Shown in pieces: positions 6,597-8,708 of a DNA stretch of 8,708 nt. The translations under genes were made by a program, and so were the position numbers. Below the pieces are notes generated by a model. That model did not search any database and had not been told where the DNA came from. It saw only the letters and a program-made list of their open reading frames with translations. Each line of letters begins with the position of its first letter. The stretch's first letter is position 1. The DNA is taken from contig CAZIXE010000103.1 of NCBI GenBank assembly GCA_964543235.1, forward strand, positions 1 to 8,708, given 5' to 3'. The DNA comes from JANMMJ01 sp964543235. GTDB lineage: Bacteria > Pseudomonadota > Alphaproteobacteria > Rhizobiales > Aestuariivirgaceae.

Positions 6597-6636
6597 GGCT
6601 GCCTCCGGCCGGGGCAACGGGCTCCGGCATGATCAC

Positions 6637-6665
6637 AGACTAGCACGCCGCCGCAGCGTCAGCAA
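6637..6665 (-). promoter_or_regulatory. Sigma70-like promoter of the cysteine-rich exported protein gene
   Basis: On the minus strand TTGCTG (complement of 6660-6665) is followed, after exactly 17 bases, by TAGTCT (complement of 6637-6642). A transcript would start near 6630, leaving a leader of about 34 bases containing the GGAGG site. The spacing and position are good; the -35 is a partial match. Confidence 0.5.
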
Positions 6666-6704
6666 TGCGCGGTGCAGTGCGGAACAGAGCCGCCGACGCC
6701 ACAT

Positions 6705-6718
6705 TGGCGGGCCCGCCA
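6705..6718. repeat. Perfect 14-base palindrome
   Basis: TGGCGGGCCCGCCA is fully self-complementary. It lies about 40 bases upstream of the promoter at 6637-6665 and about 80 bases past the stop of the PCu(A)C-like gene. It may be a protein-binding site or part of a transcript end; in GC-rich DNA chance is also possible. Confidence 0.3.
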
Positions 6719-6795
6719 TGGCGGCCAACTCCCGGCTACCCAGCGAGAACGGGCATTATTCCCAGCCGCATTGAAGCGTCTATCCTGCGTGCCGG

Positions 6796-7236
6796 CTAAT
6801 GGCCAGTGGCGTCAATCATGAACTCGACTGCAATTTCCCCCAGGCCTTCGAAGCGAAGCCGCCCCGAAACCGCGCCCATATCCGCCTGCAGCTCCTGCGT
6901 AATGCCGCTCATGAAGAGACACCACTCATGCCGGTGCAGGTCGAGCGTCTGTCCAGGCGGTATTTCCACCCGCTGCGGCATGGCAAAGCCATCGCCATGC
7001 TGCGATATGTGGAGGAGATGAGTCCGGCTGGAGGCTGAAATGGTCGCGCCCAGGAAATATTCGCTTCGCGTACCGTGGTTGATGAACTTCACATGGGCGC
7101 AGCTGCAGTCCGACTGAGGACCCGGCACCATGATGGCCGGATGGACGATCTCAAGGCTGCCAACACGGTAGCCATGGGCATTCGCAACGGGGATGACCTG
7201 CGTGAGGGCGACCAAGATGGCAAGGGCGAGCCTCAT
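6796..7236 (-). CDS. PCu(A)C-like periplasmic copper chaperone with altered metal site
   Basis: The 146-residue protein has a signal peptide (MRLALAILVALTQVIPVANA) with cleavage predicted after ANA, leaving His at the mature N-terminus as in many relatives. The body follows the PCu(A)C cupredoxin-like pattern: GYRVGSLEIVHPAI (22-35), FINHGTRSEYFLGATI (51-66), RTHLLHISQHGDGFAM (71-86), VEIPPGQTLDLHRHEW (90-105). Family members carry Cu(I) to cytochrome oxidase via H-x10-M-x21-H-x-M. Here a His (76) and a Met (86) are present, but the last HxM aligns with Cys106-Leu-Phe108, and a new Cys44-x-Cys46 appears. Copper binding may therefore differ or be lost. The ATG at 7236 starts the signal peptide and has AGGG six bases upstream; the open frame to 7503 runs through pseudogene sequence and is not used. 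No oxidase gene is adjacent. Confidence 0.75.
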   Translation of the reverse strand: MRLALAILVALTQVIPVANAHGYRVGSLEIVHPAIMVPGPQSDCSCAHVKFINHGTRSEYFLGATISASSRTHLLHISQHGDGFAMPQRVEIPPGQTLDLHRHEWCLFMSGITQELQADMGAVSGRLRFEGLGEIAVEFMIDATGH

Positions 7237-7292
7237 TGGGTGCCCTATAGCACGGGGAGCGACATTGCTGCACGGCCGATGTATCACATCCA

Positions 7293-7507
7293 TCAAACTG
7301 GCACCATCAGATGCGTATAGGGCGTCACGGCCCACATGACGTGGGACTTCGGGGTTTCCGGCTTGGAAACCACAGGGCAGCCGGCCATCATGTCCAGGAG
7401 GCCGACCTTCCCTTTTTGGCGAGTCCTTCTTGCCGATCCAGGCCATGGCCCATTCCGTGAGACTAGCATCGCCGCGCATTGGATCGGGATCGGGCAATGA
7501 CAAACCG
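7293..7507 (-). pseudogene. Broken second copy of the unknown exported protein encoded at 7838-8383
   Basis: Translation gives two blocks matching the intact gene. From about 7503 the frame reads PMRGDASLTEWAMAWIGK (intact: PMCGDANSMEWAMAWMGK). After a +1 shift at the T-run 7413-7417 (AAAAA on the coding strand), the next frame reads KVGLLDMMAGCPVVSKPE and then SHVMWAVTPYTHLMVPV (intact: RPYVMWGGTPYAHLMIPV), ending at TGA (7293-7295). Residues of the intact protein from about 120 to 156 are missing, as is everything before about residue 65. The two copies look roughly 70-75% alike over the first block by eye, so the duplication is old or one copy came from elsewhere. No signal peptide or start remains; it is not expected to make a product. 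Confidence 0.8.
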
Positions 7508-7798
7508 CGTCGCGCGTGCAGCCGGGATGATTCCGAGCAGTCGCGCCAGCGCTGCCTGCCAGGCGAGTCCCATCCGCTGCGATATCCGCTCCGCCATCAC
7601 CAAGGCCGACGCGACGTTGATGGCGATCAGTGACTCAATCCTGCCATCGGCGCAGCCTTACAGCAGGATCATGGCGGCAATGGCGCCGGGTCCCGCCGCC
7701 ACGCCGTGGGTCATGCCCAGAGTCAACGCGCTCACGAACAAAGCCACGGCCACCACCAGCAGCGTGGCGATGACCGAGGTGATACATTCGGACAACAT
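7490..7798 (-). pseudogene. Decayed MarC-family membrane protein fragment
   Basis: One minus-strand frame reads MLSECITSVIATLLVVAVAL from 7798, then GMTHGVAAGPGAIAAMILL, a TAA stop (7658-7660), and continues in the same frame as SLIAINVASALVMAERISQ and LARLLGIIPAARATRFVI. The blocks AGPGAIAAMI and RLLGIIPAARATRFVI match the MarC/UPF0056 inner-membrane family (E. coli MarC has AGPGTIAMII and RLMGFLLVCMGVQFI). Family proteins are about 200-220 residues; here the N-terminal half and extreme C-terminus are gone and the loop between the blocks is shortened. The 46-residue piece before the stop (7658-7798) could be read as a small membrane protein, but its ATG has no well-placed ribosome site. The fragment starts about 40 bases after the upstream gene and joins the next pseudogene near 7490-7507. 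Confidence 0.62.
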
Positions 7799-7837
7799 GG
7801 CGACGAGGCCAACACGCTCCCGCCACCGGAGCCAGGA

Positions 7838-8383
7838 TTACTGCACCGGAATCATCAAGTGTGCATAGGGCGTGCCGCCCCACATTACATAGGGCCGGGA
7901 CGTGTCCGGCGTTTCTTCGCCCGTAGGATACCCGGACAGAGAGTCGCCGAAATTGACAATCATGACATGCGGCCTGTCCATGATCCAGTCCTTGCCTTCG
8001 GCCGGTTTGGTTGCAAACGGGTCGGTGTTGCTGGCGGCGGGCCCCCCCATCAACATGTACATGAAACCGATCTTGCCTTTAGGCGGTTCAGTCTTGCCCA
8101 TCCAGGCCATCGCCCATTCCATGGAGTTCGCATCGCCGCACATCGGGTCCGCCCCCGGCGTCGACGGATCGTCCGGCATACACCAGAAACCGTTCGTGCC
8201 TTCGCGCAGTGTTTTCATCGTGCCATCCGCCTGCGGGGCATAGATCGTGGCTCCGGAAGCCACGGCAGCCGGCGCCGCCGCTTCGGCACTCTTGATCAGT
8301 GCGGCATCGTCGGCCCAGGCCGGCGCGGCGGACAATGCGGAAAGAACCGCACCGGCAGTCACGGCAATCACAAGCGATTTCAT
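7838..8383 (-). CDS. Exported protein of unknown function (intact copy)
   Basis: The 181-residue protein starts with a clear Sec signal peptide (MKSLVIAVTAGAVLSALSAA, cleavage near AWA-DD at 24). The mature part has an Ala-rich linker (27-45) and then a conserved-looking core: NGFWCMPDDPSTPGADPMCG (64-83), MEWAMAWMGK (88-97), GFMYMLMGGPAASNTDPFAT (106-125), RPHVMIVNFG (137-146) and RPYVMWGGTPYAHLMIPVQ (163-181). Two cysteines (68 and 82) could form a disulfide. The many Met, His and Trp residues are notable, but no catalytic motif is evident. I recall similar hypothetical proteins in other proteobacteria but no assigned function. The ATG at 8383 has AGGGAG seven bases upstream. A decayed copy lies downstream on the same strand (7293-7507), before the copper-chaperone-like gene. 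Confidence 0.85.
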   Translation of the reverse strand: MKSLVIAVTAGAVLSALSAAPAWADDAALIKSAEAAAPAAVASGATIYAPQADGTMKTLREGTNGFWCMPDDPSTPGADPMCGDANSMEWAMAWMGKTEPPKGKIGFMYMLMGGPAASNTDPFATKPAEGKDWIMDRPHVMIVNFGDSLSGYPTGEETPDTSRPYVMWGGTPYAHLMIPVQ

Positions 8384-8402
8384 GTTCGTTCTCCCTGTCG
8401 GC

Positions 8403-8444
8403 TTTGGCCGCGCGCAACGCCTGTGGCGTTGCTCCGTTTGGCCG
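8403..8444. promoter_or_regulatory. Hairpin framed by direct repeats in the leader of the 8383 gene
   Basis: GCAACGCC (8414-8421) and GGCGTTGC (8425-8432) form a perfect eight-base-pair stem with a three-base loop, and the octamer TTTGGCCG occurs on both sides, at 8403-8410 and 8437-8444. The block begins 20 bases upstream of the start codon, so it would form in the 5' leader RNA or serve as an operator. The structure is seen directly; the role is inferred. Confidence 0.4.
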
Positions 8445-8460
8445 TCTAAGTATGTCGATT

Positions 8461-8478
8461 AGTCAGCAATAAGTCAGC
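8461..8478. repeat. Tandem heptamers one helical turn apart
   Basis: AGTCAGC occurs at 8461-8467 and again at 8472-8478 (GCTGACT on the coding strand of the downstream gene), with an 11-base period. Such phasing suits a dimeric regulator on one DNA face. A possible -10 (TACTTA, complement of 8447-8452) lies just downstream, with the outer heptamer near the -35 position at a long 19-base spacing. Confidence 0.3.
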
Positions 8479-8517
8479 TTGCCGTGAGGTTCGCCGAATC
8501 TCCAAAGGCAGCGAAGC

Positions 8518-8571
8518 TCACGACGCTGCTACTCTGCCGGCGTGTTCTTCGCATGGAACCGGGGATTCCAT
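8518..8571 (-). CDS. Possible 17-residue leader ORF
   Basis: An ATG (complement of 8569-8571) lies exactly six bases after AAGGAGG (complement of 8578-8584), the best ribosome site in this part of the window, and reads MESPVPCEEHAGRVAAS to TGA at 8518. It lies 135 bases upstream of the 8383 gene on the same strand. It could be a leader peptide or the surviving start of a lost gene. The sequence resembles no attenuator peptide I know. Confidence 0.25.
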   Translation of the reverse strand: MESPVPCEEHAGRVAAS

Positions 8572-8708
8572 CTGCCGCCTCCTTGGGAACATGGCAGTCA
8601 AACAGCTCGTCGCTGTAATTCTTCCAAGCCGGCCCCGGTCAACGTGTCGGCCCGATAAATAGATGTTATTTTATCCCAAGTTACGTGTCAAATCGCCCGC
8701 ACCGGCAG

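Larger units (their letters stand above)
8384..8708. other. 325-base upstream region without a convincing gene
   Basis: No long open frame with a start and ribosome site lies here on either strand. It holds the leader of the gene starting at 8383, a hairpin with flanking direct repeats (8403-8444), tandem heptamers (8461-8478), a tiny ORF with a perfect Shine-Dalgarno sequence (8518-8571) and an AT-rich stretch at about 8655-8690 that could carry promoter activity. One minus-strand frame containing DELFDCHVPKEAADGIPGS stays open for about 55 codons but has no start, and could be gene debris. Confidence 0.5.

Noticed and set aside
5583..6632. 349-codon plus-strand ORF spanning GFA and the cysteine-rich gene
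   Set aside because: It runs out of frame through GFA and antisense to the next gene, with no ribosome site or domain.
6586..6774. 62-codon plus-strand ORF in the gap before the PCu(A)C-like gene
   Set aside because: It overlaps the start and promoter of the minus-strand exported protein gene and is Arg/Ser-rich with no ribosome site.
7635..7883. 82-codon minus-strand ORF after the exported unknown gene
   Set aside because: It overlaps that gene's end in another frame and is His/Arg/Gly-rich; the neighbouring frame carries the MarC-like sequence instead.
7706..8449. 247-codon plus-strand ORF over the exported unknown gene
   Set aside because: The opposite strand carries the signal peptide, ribosome site and a paralogous copy; the plus-strand product is Arg/His/Gly-rich noise.
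8591..8662. 23-codon plus-strand ORF starting MAVKQLVAVILPS
   Set aside because: The beginning faintly resembles a P-II-like start, but there is no ribosome site, it stops after 23 codons and the rest is Arg/Pro noise.

Overview
This GC-rich window most likely comes from an alphaproteobacterium of the Rhizobiales (Hyphomicrobiales). The grounds are the codon use, the RsmE variant with an MRADTAA core, and two back-to-back intergenic palindromes (901-948 and 963-1011) of the kind common in that order. The order-level assignment is inference; no rRNA or tRNA gene is present to confirm it.

Layout. Positions 1-2040 are a minus-strand block: the start codon of a gene leaving the window on the left, rsmE (16S rRNA m3U1498 methyltransferase), a membrane-anchored SIMPL/DUF541 protein, a 62-residue unknown protein and possibly one more small ORF (2047-2202). 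From 2201 a plus-strand, AT-richer gene encodes an RTX-type secreted protein. It converges on a VOC (glyoxalase-fold) gene at a perfect hairpin (3201-3223). Next come minus-strand genes for a TSUP/TauE-like permease and an exported Sel1-repeat protein, a plus-strand GFA-family zinc protein, and a minus-strand exported cysteine-rich unknown protein with a recognisable sigma70-like promoter.

The right-hand third (6796-8383, minus strand) is the most unusual part. An intact exported protein of unknown function (7838-8383) is followed by a decayed MarC-family membrane-protein fragment with an in-frame stop. Then comes a second, broken copy of the same unknown gene, with a +1 frameshift at an A-run and an internal deletion of about 36 codons. 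Last is a PCu(A)C-like copper chaperone whose usual HxM motif appears to be replaced and which carries an extra Cys-x-Cys. One frame stays open from the broken copy into the chaperone, so an automatic gene caller could report a false fusion.

The window looks like core housekeeping genes on the left grading into accessory, periplasm-directed genes on the right. At least five products carry export signals or are predicted secreted or membrane proteins. I see no complete new multi-gene system, CRISPR array, insertion sequence, tRNA or rRNA. The best candidates for something undescribed are the paired intact and broken copies near the altered chaperone, the RTX protein with an unrecognised N-terminal domain, and the structured leader upstream of 8383.
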